Below, one piece after another: positions 44,023 to 53,498 of a DNA stretch of 64,000 bases. Origin of the DNA: Bacteroidota bacterium (lineage in GTDB: Bacteria > Bacteroidota > Bacteroidia > Bacteroidales > Bacteroidaceae); contig JAEXAJ010000161.1 in the NCBI GenBank assembly GCA_023458215.1, positions 7,512-71,511 on the forward strand, written 5' to 3'. The notes beneath the pieces are model-generated. The model was given only the letters and a program-made list of their open reading frames with translations. It searched no databases and had not been told where the DNA came from. The translations under genes and the position numbers were made by a program. Numbering within the stretch: the first letter of the stretch is position 1; each line of letters opens with the position of its first letter.

Positions 44023-46311
44023 ATGGCCAAGATAACCAAAGAAGCCGCTTTGCTCTATCATTCACAGGGCAAACCCGGCAAAATAGAAGTGGTGCCGACA
44101 AAGCCCTACAGTACTCAAACAGATCTTTCGCTCGCTTACTCTCCCGGCGTTGCCGAACCGTGTCTCGAAATCGAAAAGAATCCGCAGGATGCGTATAAAT
44201 ACACGGCTAAAGGTAATCTTGTAGCAGTTATTTCCAACGGAACCGCAGTGCTCGGATTGGGAGATATCGGCGCCCTAAGCGGCAAGCCGGTAATGGAAGG
44301 AAAAGGTTTGTTATTCAAAATCTACGCCGGAATCGATGTATTCGATATCGAAGTAGATGAAAAAGACCCCGAAAAGTTCATTGAGGCGGTAAAAGCCATC
44401 GCTCCCACCTTCGGCGGTATCAATCTGGAAGACATCAAAGCTCCGGAATGTTTCGAAATAGAACGCCGCCTGAAAGAGGAACTCGACATCCCCGTGATGC
44501 ACGATGACCAGCATGGCACGGCTATCATCTCCAGTGCCGGATTAGTAAATGCCCTGCAAGTAGCCGACAAGAAAATCGAGGAAGTAAAGATTGTAGTCAA
44601 CGGTGCCGGCGCATCTGCCGTATCTTGTACCAAGCTGTACGTTTCATTGGGAGCACGCCTCGAAAATATCGTCATGCTGGATAGTAAAGGGGTTATCAGC
44701 AAAGCCCGTACCGACCTGAATGAACAGAAGCGTTACTTTGCTACCGACCGCACCGATATTCATACTTTGGAAGAAGCCATCAAAGGGGCTGACGTATTCC
44801 TCGGGCTTTCCAAAGGAAATGTCCTTTCACAAGACATGGTACGCAGCATGGCTGCATCGCCCATCGTTTTCGCATTGGCAAACCCGACGCCCGAGATCTC
44901 ATACGAAGAGGCTATGGCTGCCCGTCCCGATGTATTGATGGCAACCGGACGCAGCGACTATCCCAACCAGATTAATAATGTAATCGGTTTCCCCTACATC
45001 TTCCGCGGTGCGCTCGACACACAAGCCAAGGCCATCAACGAAGAAATGAAGATTGCCGCCGTACACGCTATCGCCAATCTTGCCAAGCAACCCGTGCCCG
45101 ATGTTGTGAACGAAGCATATCATGTAAACAACCTCAGCTTCGGCCGTAACTATTTTATTCCGAAACCGGTTGACCCACGCCTCATTACAGAAGTTTCGTG
45201 TGCCGTAGCCCGTGCCGCCATGGAAAGCGGCGTAGCCCGCACCACCATCGAAGATTGGGATGCTTACTGCGTGCACCTGCGCGAACTGATGGGTTACGAA
45301 AGCAAGCTTACCCGCCAACTTTATGAAACTGCCCGCCAAAACCCGCAACGGGTAGTATTTGCCGAAGGCGTACACCCCAACATGCTGAAAGCCGCCGTCG
45401 AAGCCAAATCCGAAGGTATCTGCCATCCCATTATATTAGGTAACGACGAAGCCATCGAGAAGCTTGCCAAAGAACTCGACCTCAGCCTTGAGGGTATTGA
45501 AATCGTAAACCTGCGTCACCCGGACGAAGCTCCCCGCCGCGAACGTTATGCCCGCATCCTGTCAGAGAAACGTGCCCGCGAAGGTGCCACCTACGAGGAA
45601 GCCAATGATAAGATGTTCGAACGCAACTATTTCGGTATGATGATGGTAGAAACCGGAGAAGCCGATGCCTTCATCACCGGTTTATATACTAAATATAGCA
45701 ATACTATCAAGGTGGCTAAAGAAGTGATAGGTATCCGTCCGGAATACAAGCATTTTGCTACCATGCAAATCCTGAATTCCAAAAAGGGAACTTATTTCTT
45801 TGCCGACACATTAATCAACCGCCATCCTGATGCAGAGACTCTGATTGACGTGGCACGCTTGGCCGAACATACCGTACGGTTCTTCAACCATACCCCCAAC
45901 ATTGCCATGCTTTCTTACTCTAACTTCGGTTCCGACACCAGTGGCAGCCCTGCCAAGGTACATGCCGCTATCGACCATTTGCAGAAGACATATCCTGATT
46001 GGGCCATCGACGGCGAAATGCAGCTGAACTTTGCCATGAACCGCGAACTGCGTGATGCCAAATACCCGTTTACCAAGTTGAAAGGTAAAGATGTGAATAC
46101 ACTGATCTTCCCTAATCTGAGCTCCGCCAACACCAGTTACAAGTTGTTGCAAGCCATGGACCCGGACACTGAGTTCATCGGCCCTATCCAGATGGGACTG
46201 AACAAGCCGATCCACTTTACCGACTTCGAGAGTTCGGTACGCGATATCGTAAATATCACCGCAGTGGCAGTAATCGATGCCATTGTCGAAAAAAAGAAAG
46301 CCGGTAAATGA
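44023..46311 (+). CDS. maeB: NADP-dependent malic enzyme with phosphotransacetylase-like domain
   Basis: Converts malate to pyruvate and CO2 with reduction of NADP. The 762 residues have the MaeB layout: a malic enzyme domain (about 1-425; [51 protein letters not shown]) joined to a C-terminal phosphate acetyltransferase-like domain (about 430-762; [33 protein letters not shown]), which in MaeB proteins is regulatory. A small membrane-protein gene overlaps its stop by 4 bases. Confidence 0.95.
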   Translation: MAKITKEAALLYHSQGKPGKIEVVPTKPYSTQTDLSLAYSPGVAEPCLEIEKNPQDAYKYTAKGNLVAVISNGTAVLGLGDIGALSGKPVMEGKGLLFKIYAGIDVFDIEVDEKDPEKFIEAVKAIAPTFGGINLEDIKAPECFEIERRLKEELDIPVMHDDQHGTAIISSAGLVNALQVADKKIEEVKIVVNGAGASAVSCTKLYVSLGARLENIVMLDSKGVISKARTDLNEQKRYFATDRTDIHTLEEAIKGADVFLGLSKGNVLSQDMVRSMAASPIVFALANPTPEISYEEAMAARPDVLMATGRSDYPNQINNVIGFPYIFRGALDTQAKAINEEMKIAAVHAIANLAKQPVPDVVNEAYHVNNLSFGRNYFIPKPVDPRLITEVSCAVARAAMESGVARTTIEDWDAYCVHLRELMGYESKLTRQLYETARQNPQRVVFAEGVHPNMLKAAVEAKSEGICHPIILGNDEAIEKLAKELDLSLEGIEIVNLRHPDEAPRRERYARILSEKRAREGATYEEANDKMFERNYFGMMMVETGEADAFITGLYTKYSNTIKVAKEVIGIRPEYKHFATMQILNSKKGTYFFADTLINRHPDAETLIDVARLAEHTVRFFNHTPNIAMLSYSNFGSDTSGSPAKVHAAIDHLQKTYPDWAIDGEMQLNFAMNRELRDAKYPFTKLKGKDVNTLIFPNLSSANTSYKLLQAMDPDTEFIGPIQMGLNKPIHFTDFESSVRDIVNITAVAVIDAIVEKKKAGK

Positions 46312-46481
46312 GAAAGCCTTTATCTAAATTCCAAATGGTTTGCATCGTACTGCTTTGGGCAGCACTTTGCTACATTGTACTAACAACAGCCGAACGAATT
46401 GATGGCCCAATGATATCAATGCTTATCATTTCGGCAGGATTAGTATTTATTCCCGTCATAAAGTCTCTCAGAAGAGATTAA
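46308..46481 (+). CDS. Small two-helix membrane protein coupled to maeB
   Basis: A 57-codon frame whose ATG overlaps the maeB TGA (ATGA). The product starts MRKPLSKF, has two hydrophobic segments (about residues 10-26 and 34-51) joined by TAERIDGP, and ends KSLRRD, so both termini are basic and probably cytoplasmic. A strong terminator follows 22 bases after the stop, which places the frame inside the maeB transcript. Function unknown. Confidence 0.6.
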   Translation: MRKPLSKFQMVCIVLLWAALCYIVLTTAERIDGPMISMLIISAGLVFIPVIKSLRRD

Positions 46482-46503
46482 ATATTATCTTTTTATTCCT
46501 TTT

Positions 46504-46545
46504 TGCGGTATAAAACAATAAAAATGTTGTTTTATACCGCATTTT
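46504..46545 (+). terminator. Terminator after maeB and the small membrane protein
   Basis: A perfect 15-base stem (46504-46518 with 46527-46541) around an 8-base loop, followed by TTTTC. Confidence 0.88.
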
Positions 46546-46557
46546 CTTTATAAATTG

Positions 46558-46588
46558 TTTGCTTGTATCATTTTTATGTTTACTTTTG
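46558..46588 (+). promoter_or_regulatory. Promoter of gdhA
   Basis: TTTG at 46558-46561 and TACTTTTG at 46581-46588 are 19 bases apart, a full consensus match. The leader is about 110 bases and contains the octad repeat at 46612. Confidence 0.7.
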
Positions 46589-46611
46589 CAACCGCAATAA
46601 GAGAAGAAGAA

Positions 46612-46660
46612 GATGGTGGTAGGGTGATAAAGTGATAGGGAAATGAGTGCCACATTCTAA
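46612..46660. repeat. Single-armed octad repeat in the gdhA leader
   Basis: ATGGTGGTAGGGTGATAAAG and the following TGATAGGG resemble the 8-base words of the left arm of the element at 61598. No right arm follows except a short GTGCCACATT. I read it as a partial or decayed copy. Confidence 0.5.
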
Positions 46661-46706
46661 CATTACGATATAAAATAAACTATAACCAATAAAAGTAATT
46701 AAGATT

Positions 46707-48044
46707 ATGAACGCAGCTAAGGTATTAGAAGATTTGAAAAGACGGTTCCCCAACGAACCGGAGTATCATCAAGCAGTAGAAGAAGTACTTTCTACGATTG
46801 AAGAAGAGTACAACAAGCATCCGGAGTTTGACAAAGCTAACCTGATTGAACGTCTTTGCATCCCCGAGCGTGTTTACCAATTCCGTGTTACTTGGGTAGA
46901 TGATAAAGGCAATGTACAAACCAATATGGGCTATCGTGTACAGCACAACAACGCCATTGGCCCGTACAAAGGCGGTATCCGTTTCCACGCTTCTGTAAAC
47001 TTGTCTATCTTGAAGTTCCTTGCTTTTGAGCAGACTTTCAAGAACTCGCTGACTACGCTGCCTATGGGTGGTGGTAAAGGTGGAGCGGACTTCTCTCCTC
47101 GTGGCAAGTCAAGCGCCGAAGTAATGCGTTTCGTTCAGGCATTCATGCTGGAACTATGGCGCCACATCGGTCCTGAAACTGACGTTCCTGCCGGTGACAT
47201 CGGTGTAGGTGGCCGCGAAGTAGGTTTCATGTTCGGTATGTATAAGAAGCTGACTCACGAATTTACAGGAACTTTCACCGGTAAAGGCCGCGAATTTGGC
47301 GGTTCATTGATTCGTCCGGAAGCTACCGGTTACGGTAACATCTACTTCCTGATGGAAATGCTTGCCGCTAAAGGCACAGATTTGAAGGGCAAAACTTGTC
47401 TTATCTCCGGTTCGGGTAACGTAGCTCAGTATACTGCCGAAAAAGTATTGGAACTGGGTGGTAAAGTACTGACCATGTCCGACTCTGACGGTTACGTTTA
47501 CGACCCCGCAGGTATCGACCGCGAGAAACTGGATTACATCATGGACTTGAAGAACAACTACCGTGGCCGTATCCGCGAATATGCCGAGCAATATCCGGGC
47601 GTTAAATATGTAGAAGGAGCAAAACCTTGGGGCGAAAAAGCCGACATCGCTTTGCCTTCGGCCACTCAAAACGAATTGAACGGCGATCACGCCCGCCAAT
47701 TGGTTGCCAACGGTGTAATGGCTGTATCCGAAGGCGCTAACATGCCTTCTACTCCCGAAGCCATCAAAGTATTCCAGGATGCTAAGATTCTCTATGCTCC
47801 GGGTAAGGCAGCCAATGCAGGTGGTGTATCCGTATCAGGTCTTGAAATGACTCAGAACTCCATCAAACTGGGCTGGAGCAGCGAAGAAGTTGATGAGAAG
47901 CTGAAGAGCATCATGAAGAACATCCACGCCGCTTGCGTACAATACGGTACCGAACCCGATGGTTACGTAAACTACGTGAAGGGTGCCAACGTTGCCGGAT
48001 TTATGAAGGTAGCCAAAGCCATGATGGCACAAGGCATTTTGTAA
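46707..48044 (+). CDS. gdhA: NADP-type glutamate dehydrogenase
   Basis: Makes glutamate from 2-oxoglutarate and ammonium. The 445-residue hexameric type shows GPYKGGIRFH, LTTLPMGGGKGGADF (substrate lysines), PAGDIGVGGREVGFMFG, the coenzyme-binding CLISGSGNVAQYTAEK and PGKAANAGGVSVSGLEM. The length and KG-rich segments fit the small NADP(H) enzymes of Bacteroides. Monocistronic, with a consensus promoter. Confidence 0.96.
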   Translation: MNAAKVLEDLKRRFPNEPEYHQAVEEVLSTIEEEYNKHPEFDKANLIERLCIPERVYQFRVTWVDDKGNVQTNMGYRVQHNNAIGPYKGGIRFHASVNLSILKFLAFEQTFKNSLTTLPMGGGKGGADFSPRGKSSAEVMRFVQAFMLELWRHIGPETDVPAGDIGVGGREVGFMFGMYKKLTHEFTGTFTGKGREFGGSLIRPEATGYGNIYFLMEMLAAKGTDLKGKTCLISGSGNVAQYTAEKVLELGGKVLTMSDSDGYVYDPAGIDREKLDYIMDLKNNYRGRIREYAEQYPGVKYVEGAKPWGEKADIALPSATQNELNGDHARQLVANGVMAVSEGANMPSTPEAIKVFQDAKILYAPGKAANAGGVSVSGLEMTQNSIKLGWSSEEVDEKLKSIMKNIHAACVQYGTEPDGYVNYVKGANVAGFMKVAKAMMAQGIL

Positions 48045-48087
48045 GCTATCAAGATATTCTGTAAGCCATAGAATATTATAAAGAAGA

Positions 48088-48120
48088 AAGGCGGGACGCT
48101 ATAAAGTTTCCCGCCTTTTC
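48088..48120 (+). terminator. Terminator after gdhA
   Basis: AAGGCGGGA (48088-48096) pairs perfectly with TCCCGCCTT (48109-48117), followed by TTC. It lies before the convergent kinase gene. Confidence 0.85.
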
Positions 48121-48141
48121 TGTATCTCACATTTCAGCCCA

Positions 48142-49374
48142 TCAACGGCTCAGGCACGGAAGCCATACATGAAAGACCGAACCTTTACCGTATTCTGATT
48201 CCACCCGGATCTTACCTCCCATTTGCTCGGCAATAGTCTTACAGATGGGTAGTCCTAATCCGGTGCCTTGTATAAAAGTATTCAGTTTTTTGAAACGATC
48301 GAATATTTTCGACAAATTCTGTTTCTCAATGCCCATGCCTGTATCCTCTACATAGATATCCAGTCCGTTGTCCTTACAAGCATACCCCATCTTGATATAT
48401 CCACGTTTAGTAAATTTCACGGCATTGGTAATAAAGTTGCTGACAATTTGGGTCAAACGATCGCGATCTGTCTTGACCATCAATTCCTTAAGCGGATTTT
48501 CAGTGATAAACTCCACATTCGGATTACTTACTTTCTCTTCCATCTGGAGCGCAAGATCGTTGAACATGGCAGAGAAGTTAAACCTCTTATTTTTAAAAGT
48601 CATTTTACCGGAATCCAATATCGAAAGGTTCAGAATGTCATCGAAGAGAGTCAGTAACAGATTATTATTGAGTGTAACAATGCGATTGTACTCCTCACGT
48701 TCCTCCCTACTTTCCGCTTCGATAATTAGTTGCGAAAATCCGACAATGGAATTCAACGGCGTCCGAATTTCGTGGCTCATATTGGCTATGAACTGCGATT
48801 TAAGCCTGTCCGCCTGCTCCGCTTTATCCAACGCATCCTTCAGTTGATCCATCATCTGATGCTGCAAAGTAACGTCATCACCCACGCATACCAGTAGCTT
48901 TCTACCCCTAAAAGAGAAAGAGAATTTAATGGTTTGCAAATGAGTACTGACGCCGCGGTCGGGAGAGGTTACTACTTCGTGGATCAGCATAGGAGCGGCT
49001 TCGGTATAATTAGAGGCTTCCATATCATCCCTGCGGTATTTGTCAGCTTCCTCTTTCGGAAAAACCTCATAGTCCGTCTTGCCTATCAATAATTCTTTGG
49101 GCAGATTGCACATCTGCTCAAACTTTTTATTGATAATGTAAAAGCGATAATCATCTTCTATATCTTTGATAAGAATGGCCGAAGGAAGTTCGTGAAAAAT
49201 GGCTCTCATCATCTGATGCGCTTCTTTTTCGTCCATTAAGAACTGCGAAAATTTACTGGATGACTGAGCAATTTCAAGTAATTTTACTTTCTTTCTCAGC
49301 ATATTCAATTCATCTTTCAGTCGTTGATTTTCACTCTTTAATTCTTGTTCTTCTTTTAGATTCATATTAGACAT
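48142..49374 (-). CDS. Soluble PAS-domain sensor histidine kinase
   Basis: About 410 residues with no membrane segment: an N-terminal coiled coil (LKSENQRLKDELNMLRKKVKLLE), a PAS domain (about 65-180; ILIKDIEDDYRFYIINKKFEQMCNLP), the phosphoacceptor motif NMSHEIRTPLNS, and an ATPase domain with NFITNAVKF, DTGMGIEKQ and GTGLGLPICKTI. It should sense a cytoplasmic signal. No response regulator lies nearby, so the partner is elsewhere. ATG codons at 49374 or 49365 are both possible. Confidence 0.9.
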   Translation of the reverse strand: MSNMNLKEEQELKSENQRLKDELNMLRKKVKLLEIAQSSSKFSQFLMDEKEAHQMMRAIFHELPSAILIKDIEDDYRFYIINKKFEQMCNLPKELLIGKTDYEVFPKEEADKYRRDDMEASNYTEAAPMLIHEVVTSPDRGVSTHLQTIKFSFSFRGRKLLVCVGDDVTLQHQMMDQLKDALDKAEQADRLKSQFIANMSHEIRTPLNSIVGFSQLIIEAESREEREEYNRIVTLNNNLLLTLFDDILNLSILDSGKMTFKNKRFNFSAMFNDLALQMEEKVSNPNVEFITENPLKELMVKTDRDRLTQIVSNFITNAVKFTKRGYIKMGYACKDNGLDIYVEDTGMGIEKQNLSKIFDRFKKLNTFIQGTGLGLPICKTIAEQMGGKIRVESEYGKGSVFHVWLPCLSR

Positions 49375-49618
49375 TAGAAATTGTATTGTCACAACTTAGG
49401 TTATCAGTAAGTAAAAGTATAAAATAAAAACGAATAATTTACTATGTTGGGCAATAAAGTCTATTTTTTTCATCTATTTCTGAAGATAGCCCTTATATTC
49501 CTATCGACAACTTCCCAATATACCGCTCTTGTTTCCACACGGCGCCATGCACATTTCACGAGGGAAGAGGGGTGGTTTCTCCTACCATATCCCGCCTTCC
49601 GGATAGATATCAATTAGC

Positions 49619-49996
49619 TCATAGCAGCGCCCCGAATTCAGTATAAAGAATGAAGAGCATACCAGCGAAGGCGAGGCAGGCAAGAATAAAGCATCCCATA
49701 TCCTTCTCATCCGTGCGGCATTTCTCGTATGCACTTCTCCATCTTCGGTAGCGCTTGCTACCATCATAAAATAATATACAATCTACAACTCCCAGTGCGA
49801 CACCGATTTTAATGGCATGGCTCTCAAGGAGAGGGATTGCCAGCTTCCGCCCGGCAAGCTGAATAAGAAAGCCGCAGATTATCATTATGGATAAAGAGGT
49901 CAGTGCAAATAAAAGTCTGTGTTTTTTAGATGGAAAACTACACATTTCATTACAATATTCTTCTACGGCTAAATGCCAATATATATACCAATTCAT
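49619..49996 (-). CDS. Hypothetical membrane protein
   Basis: A 125-residue protein I do not recognise. It has three hydrophobic stretches (about residues 29-47, 61-76 and 100-119), with a basic SKRYRRWRSAYEKCR loop between the second and third. The frame is open without internal problems, but there is no clear promoter. It lies between the histidine kinase gene and a 22-bp tandem array. Confidence 0.5.
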   Translation of the reverse strand: MNWYIYWHLAVEEYCNEMCSFPSKKHRLLFALTSLSIMIICGFLIQLAGRKLAIPLLESHAIKIGVALGVVDCILFYDGSKRYRRWRSAYEKCRTDEKDMGCFILACLAFAGMLFILYTEFGALL

Positions 49997-50175
49997 ACTT
50001 TACAAGTTTATAGTATTATTCGAGTGAATTGCAACAGCGAAATCACGTTGAATATTTACACACAAAGGAACCTATTAATAGAAAGATTTGCAAATATATC
50101 CATTCGTTTTCTATTCCACACTACGAAATCGACAACAATGACTGTATTACCCGCACAAACTCATCTGAGTAAAAC

Positions 50176-50351
50176 GGTACCCACAGGCAGTTGCGTCCGT
50201 TTCCACAAGCAATCACACCCGTTTCCACAAGCGGGAACGCCCGTTCCCATAAGGAGAAACTACAGTTTCCATAAAGAGAAACGCTCGTTCCCACAAGGAG
50301 AAACGTGCGTTCCCATCGCAAGAAACGATCGTTTCCTATAGGCAGGAAACT
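50176..50351. repeat. Tandem array, 22-bp unit, seven clear copies plus one diverged copy
   Basis: Units beginning CGTTTCCACAAG or CGTTCCCATAAGG start at 50198, 50220, 50242, 50264, 50286, 50308 and 50330, exactly 22 bases apart. A diverged unit starts at 50176. Most unit junctions are palindromic, for example GAAACGATCGTTTC and GGGAACGCCCGTTCCC, so half-sites GRAACG and CGTTYC face each other. The surrounding 475-base gap (49997-50471) holds no gene that I can support. Confidence 0.92.
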
Positions 50352-50471
50352 GCAACAGACTATACATGAAGAAGATATCTATTGGCGAATGGCATAATAA
50401 AGCGCCCTTTTCAGGAGGGTACAACGAGTTATAGGGAGCAACGAAAAGAGGAACTGATGCAGCAGGCCTGT

Positions 50472-50909
50472 TCAATCTCCCCAGTTGTAACCATCTACAT
50501 AGGCATCAAAATAGTCTTCGAGTTGAAGGCCGCAATCTTTGGCCAAACGGATGATATATTGCTGGTCGGCAGGTTTTATCAGCCAGTCGCCCTTGCGGGC
50601 AAGGTAGTAGTTCTTGCGACCGAAATAACCAATAAGCCGCCATCGGAATGTACCGGAGACGCCAACAGTCAGGGATTCCATCGTACGTGTAAAACCTTTG
50701 GCATAGCGCACTGTTTCGTTCGGACGGTAATATTCGCATTTCCCTTTCATGGCTTTCAGTTTAGCGGGAGTCAAGGTCGGAAGGAAGGGACGGTTTGCCG
50801 GAGCATGTTCTAAGGCTATATGACGCAGGCAAGTTGAGGCTTTTGAACAATCGGAAGAGGCACACAAACCAAAACCGTAAGGCACCTGCAAGAAATCGAA
50901 ATCTTTCAT
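50472..50909 (-). CDS. DUF6078-like protein
   Basis: A 145-residue protein starting MKDFDFLQVPYGFGLCASSDC, with CSKASTCLRHIAL near the N terminus (a possible metal-binding cysteine set), KGKCEYYRP in the middle and LEDYFDAYVDGYNWGD at the end. I associate this with the DUF6078 group of Bacteroides, from memory only. No function is known. The ATG at 50909 is chosen because a -7 element lies just upstream. Confidence 0.6.
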   Translation of the reverse strand: MKDFDFLQVPYGFGLCASSDCSKASTCLRHIALEHAPANRPFLPTLTPAKLKAMKGKCEYYRPNETVRYAKGFTRTMESLTVGVSGTFRWRLIGYFGRKNYYLARKGDWLIKPADQQYIIRLAKDCGLQLEDYFDAYVDGYNWGD

Positions 50910-50931
50910 TTTATATAAAGTTTTGTTACTG

Positions 50932-50939
50932 CAAAGGTA
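50932..50939 (-). promoter_or_regulatory. -7 element for the DUF6078-like gene
   Basis: Minus-strand TACCTTTG, 23 bases before the start codon. The -33 element is unclear. Confidence 0.5.
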
Positions 50940-50984
50940 AGCAGAATAAATCAGAGAGCGAGGGAATAATACGACAAATATAGT

Positions 50985-51090
50985 GTATGAGGGCAAAAGT
51001 CTACCCTCATAGCTACTCTCATAGTTACTCTCATACCTGAAACACCGACTAACAAAGGGATACAGAGAATCTATGAGGGTATGAGGGTAA
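50985..51090. repeat. Short-word inverted repeat (TACYCTCATAG / TATGAGGG)
   Basis: TATGAGGG at 50986-50993 is followed by three 12-base words CTACCCTCATAG, CTACTCTCATAG and TTACTCTCATAC (51001-51036). After a 34-base loop come two 8-base words TATGAGGG (51072-51087). The arms are complementary, so the region can form alternative stems. It resembles the other short-word elements in build but not in sequence. Confidence 0.75.
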
Positions 51091-51137
51091 AAAAGCGATC
51101 AACATTTTTTTGGTAAAGCCGAAAGAGGCGGAATTAT

Positions 51138-51698
51138 CTATAGCTGTTTCAACGCTTCATAAACAGAGGGATGGAGGAAGTAGCGGACATCTCTTCCTTC
51201 GTCCAGCGCCGTGCGGATAAAAGTAGAGCTGATTTCAAAGACAGGAGAAGAGGCGAGTTTTACATTTGCGGGTAAAGAGGCGGCATCCACCGGATAGCCG
51301 GGACGGGGATAAACAAGAATATGATTTTCGGCAAGGATACGTTCCGACTGATGCCAACGGGGAAAGAGCAACCAATTGTCCGAACCCATGATCAGATGGA
51401 AGGTGTGCTCGGGATAGGCTTTCTTCAACTCGTCCAAGGTATGAACGGTGTAGGATGGACGGGAAAGACGAAACTCAAAATCGGATGCGCGGAACTTAGG
51501 ATAACCTTCAATGGCAAGCTGCACCAACTTCAGGCGAAACTCATCGTCCATCAGCACATCTTCTTCCTTCAGCGGATTGTGCGGACTGACCACGAACCAT
51601 ACTTCATCCAAGCCCTCGTATTCACAAAGATAGTTTGCGAGAGCCAAATGTCCGATGTGTATCGGATTGAACGAACCGCTGAAGATACCTATTTTCAA
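51138..51698 (-). CDS. nadD: Nicotinate-nucleotide adenylyltransferase
   Basis: Adenylates nicotinate mononucleotide in NAD synthesis. The 186 residues have the nucleotidyltransferase motif [11 protein letters not shown] at the N terminus and ISSTFIR near the C terminus. The only sensible start is TTG at 51698 (MKIGIFSG). No in-frame ATG lies upstream because a heptad repeat (51699-51731) abuts the start. It follows gmk and a small membrane-protein gene in the same direction. Confidence 0.94.
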   Translation of the reverse strand: MKIGIFSGSFNPIHIGHLALANYLCEYEGLDEVWFVVSPHNPLKEEDVLMDDEFRLKLVQLAIEGYPKFRASDFEFRLSRPSYTVHTLDELKKAYPEHTFHLIMGSDNWLLFPRWHQSERILAENHILVYPRPGYPVDAASLPANVKLASSPVFEISSTFIRTALDEGRDVRYFLHPSVYEALKQL

Positions 51699-51731
51699 TG
51701 AAGAATGAAGAATTAAGAATGAGTAATTAAG
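51699..51731. repeat. Single-armed heptad repeat abutting the nadD start
   Basis: Words GAAGAAT, GAAGAAT, TAAGAAT and GAGTAAT follow in tandem directly upstream of the nadD TTG codon. They match the arms of the elements at 16618 and 54194. No opposite arm is present. Confidence 0.75.
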
Positions 51732-51737
51732 ATACTA

Positions 51738-51959
51738 TCAATGCAGCTTCAAGCGCTTCCAGCATCCATAGGCATTGGCTCCTGTCAGGAACATGACAAA
51801 TACCATAGCTACCGCTGCAATATATTCCTTGGCATTTACATCGAGAACCGAAATAACCAATGCCGCAAAGAATAGCACTACATTGATAACTAATAGTATC
51901 TTATTCGCTTTCGAGCCGTTTTTTATCTGAAAGAAGGGTTTACGTCCTATGCTGCTCAT
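51738..51959 (-). CDS. Small two-helix membrane protein
   Basis: A 73-residue protein with a polar, basic N terminus (RKPFFQIKNGSK), two hydrophobic helices (about residues 21-40 and 46-62) and a basic end (CWKRLKLH). Its ATG overlaps the gmk TGA (ATGA), so it is translated with gmk. Function unknown. Confidence 0.7.
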   Translation of the reverse strand: MSSIGRKPFFQIKNGSKANKILLVINVVLFFAALVISVLDVNAKEYIAAVAMVFVMFLTGANAYGCWKRLKLH

Positions 51960-52519
51960 GATTCCAGGAATTGACTGATTACTTTCAATGCTTCTGCCTT
52001 GGCAGTTTCCAGATCATCGTTTACAATCACCGTGTCGAACTTCGGAGCAAAGGTCAGCTCATATTCGGCCTTCGCCACACGGCTTTCTATAACCTCAGGA
52101 GCATCCGTACCCCGGCCTACAAGCCGCTTGCGCAATTCTTCAACCGAAGGGGGCTGGACGAAAACGGATAACGCCCGTTCACCATAATACTTCTTGATAT
52201 TGCAACCGCCTACTACATCAACGTCGAAGATTACATTCTGCCCTGCAGCCAATTGCTTCTCTACCTGTGCCTTCAAGGTACCGTAGAAACGATCTTGATA
52301 GACTTCTTCATATTCCAGAAATTCATCATTAGCTATCCGGCTGCGAAATTCTTCGGGAGTGAGGAAGAAATATTCCACTCCATCCTTCTCGGTGCCGCGC
52401 GGCGGGCGACTGGTGGCTGAAATAGAGAAAGCCAAATTCAGGTTTTGAGTCAGCAAATAGTTAATGATCGTCGACTTGCCCGAACCTGAAGGTGCTGAGA
52501 AAATGATAAGTTTACCCAT
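51956..52519 (-). CDS. gmk: Guanylate kinase
   Basis: Phosphorylates GMP to GDP. The 187 residues show the P-loop APSGSGKSTI at the N terminus, SATSRPPRGTEKDGVEYFF (GMP site), VIFDVDVVGG and FVQPPSVEELRKRL. It lies 8 bases after yicC and is coupled to a small membrane-protein gene, in a yicC-gmk-small protein-nadD operon. Confidence 0.96.
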   Translation of the reverse strand: MGKLIIFSAPSGSGKSTIINYLLTQNLNLAFSISATSRPPRGTEKDGVEYFFLTPEEFRSRIANDEFLEYEEVYQDRFYGTLKAQVEKQLAAGQNVIFDVDVVGGCNIKKYYGERALSVFVQPPSVEELRKRLVGRGTDAPEVIESRVAKAEYELTFAPKFDTVIVNDDLETAKAEALKVISQFLES

Positions 52520-52527
52520 TATGCAGA

Positions 52528-53406
52528 TTACATTACGTTCAATACCTGTTCTTTGATCTGTTCCAGCTCGTCCTTCATCTGAACTACAATCTTTTGCATT
52601 TCGGCATGATTGGATTTGCTGCCCAAAGTGTTGATTTCACGTCCCATCTCCTGAGCGATGAAACCAAGTTTCTTTCCTTGGCCGTTTCCGCTTTCCAACG
52701 TATTGATGAAGTACTTCAAGTGATTGGCAAGGCGTTGCTTTTCTTCGTTCACATCCAACTTTTCTATATAATAGATGAGTTCCTGCTCCAGGCGGTTTTT
52801 ATCGTAATCCACGCTCAGAGTCTTTTCCAACGCGTCGGTAATGCGCTCTTTCACCTTGTCAACCCGTTCTTTTTCGTAAGGAGCAACGGCTTCCAGCAGA
52901 CGACCGATATTAGCAATTTTCTCACGGAACTTCTTTTCCAAAGCGGCGCCTTCCTGTTTGCGGAAATCCACCAAATGTTGGATAGCCTCTTCTACAGCCA
53001 CGCGAACCATAGCCCATTCTTCGTCACCCAATTCCTGTATTTCATTCTTACTCATTACATCCGGCATACGAAGCAAAGTAGAAAACCAGTCTTCGGGTTC
53101 GGGAATACCGGTAGTGGCAGAAATCTCTTTCATCCGATTATAATAAGCTACTACCACCTCTTGGTTAATGGGAGTAATCAATTGCTCAGCATCTTTCTTA
53201 TCAATCCAAAGACTGAAATCAACCTTACCGCGCTCCAGCACTTTCGCTATTTCGTTACGGATTTCAATTTCCTTTTCCCGGTAAAGGGGAGCAATGCGTG
53301 TCGACAAGTCCATTGCTTTACTATTGAGAGACTTAATTTCAACGTTGATTTTTTTATCGGGCAGTTCGGCAGTAGCTTTGCCATACCCAGTCATGGATTG
53401 TATCAT
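52528..53406 (-). CDS. yicC: YicC-family endoribonuclease
   Basis: A 292-residue protein with the family start MIQSMTGYGKA and end HAEMQKIVVQMKDELEQIKEQVLNV, plus EIKSLNSKAMDL and GKKLGFIAQEMGREINTLGSK. YicC proteins were shown to be RNases in other bacteria; the target here is unknown. Placement ahead of gmk is conserved in many bacteria. Divergent from tsaB. Confidence 0.94.
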   Translation of the reverse strand: MIQSMTGYGKATAELPDKKINVEIKSLNSKAMDLSTRIAPLYREKEIEIRNEIAKVLERGKVDFSLWIDKKDAEQLITPINQEVVVAYYNRMKEISATTGIPEPEDWFSTLLRMPDVMSKNEIQELGDEEWAMVRVAVEEAIQHLVDFRKQEGAALEKKFREKIANIGRLLEAVAPYEKERVDKVKERITDALEKTLSVDYDKNRLEQELIYYIEKLDVNEEKQRLANHLKYFINTLESGNGQGKKLGFIAQEMGREINTLGSKSNHAEMQKIVVQMKDELEQIKEQVLNVM

Positions 53407-53426
53407 AATGCTTATTGAGTTTTGTG

Positions 53427-53474
53427 CAAAAGTACACGAATATTTTTATAACTGAAAATAAACACGTAAATTTG
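53427..53474. promoter_or_regulatory. Divergent promoters of yicC and tsaB
   Basis: Minus-strand TACTTTTG (53427-53434) faces yicC and plus-strand TAAATTTG (53467-53474) faces tsaB. Both match TAnnTTTG and lie 20-25 bases from their start codons, so both leaders are short. Neither has a good -33 TTTG. Confidence 0.55.
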
Positions 53475-53498
53475 CGTCAATTTAATTCAGAAAAGACT

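Noticed and set aside
50176..50351. CRISPR array
   Set aside because: The units repeat at a constant 22 bases with no unique spacers, and no cas genes are present. This is a tandem repeat.
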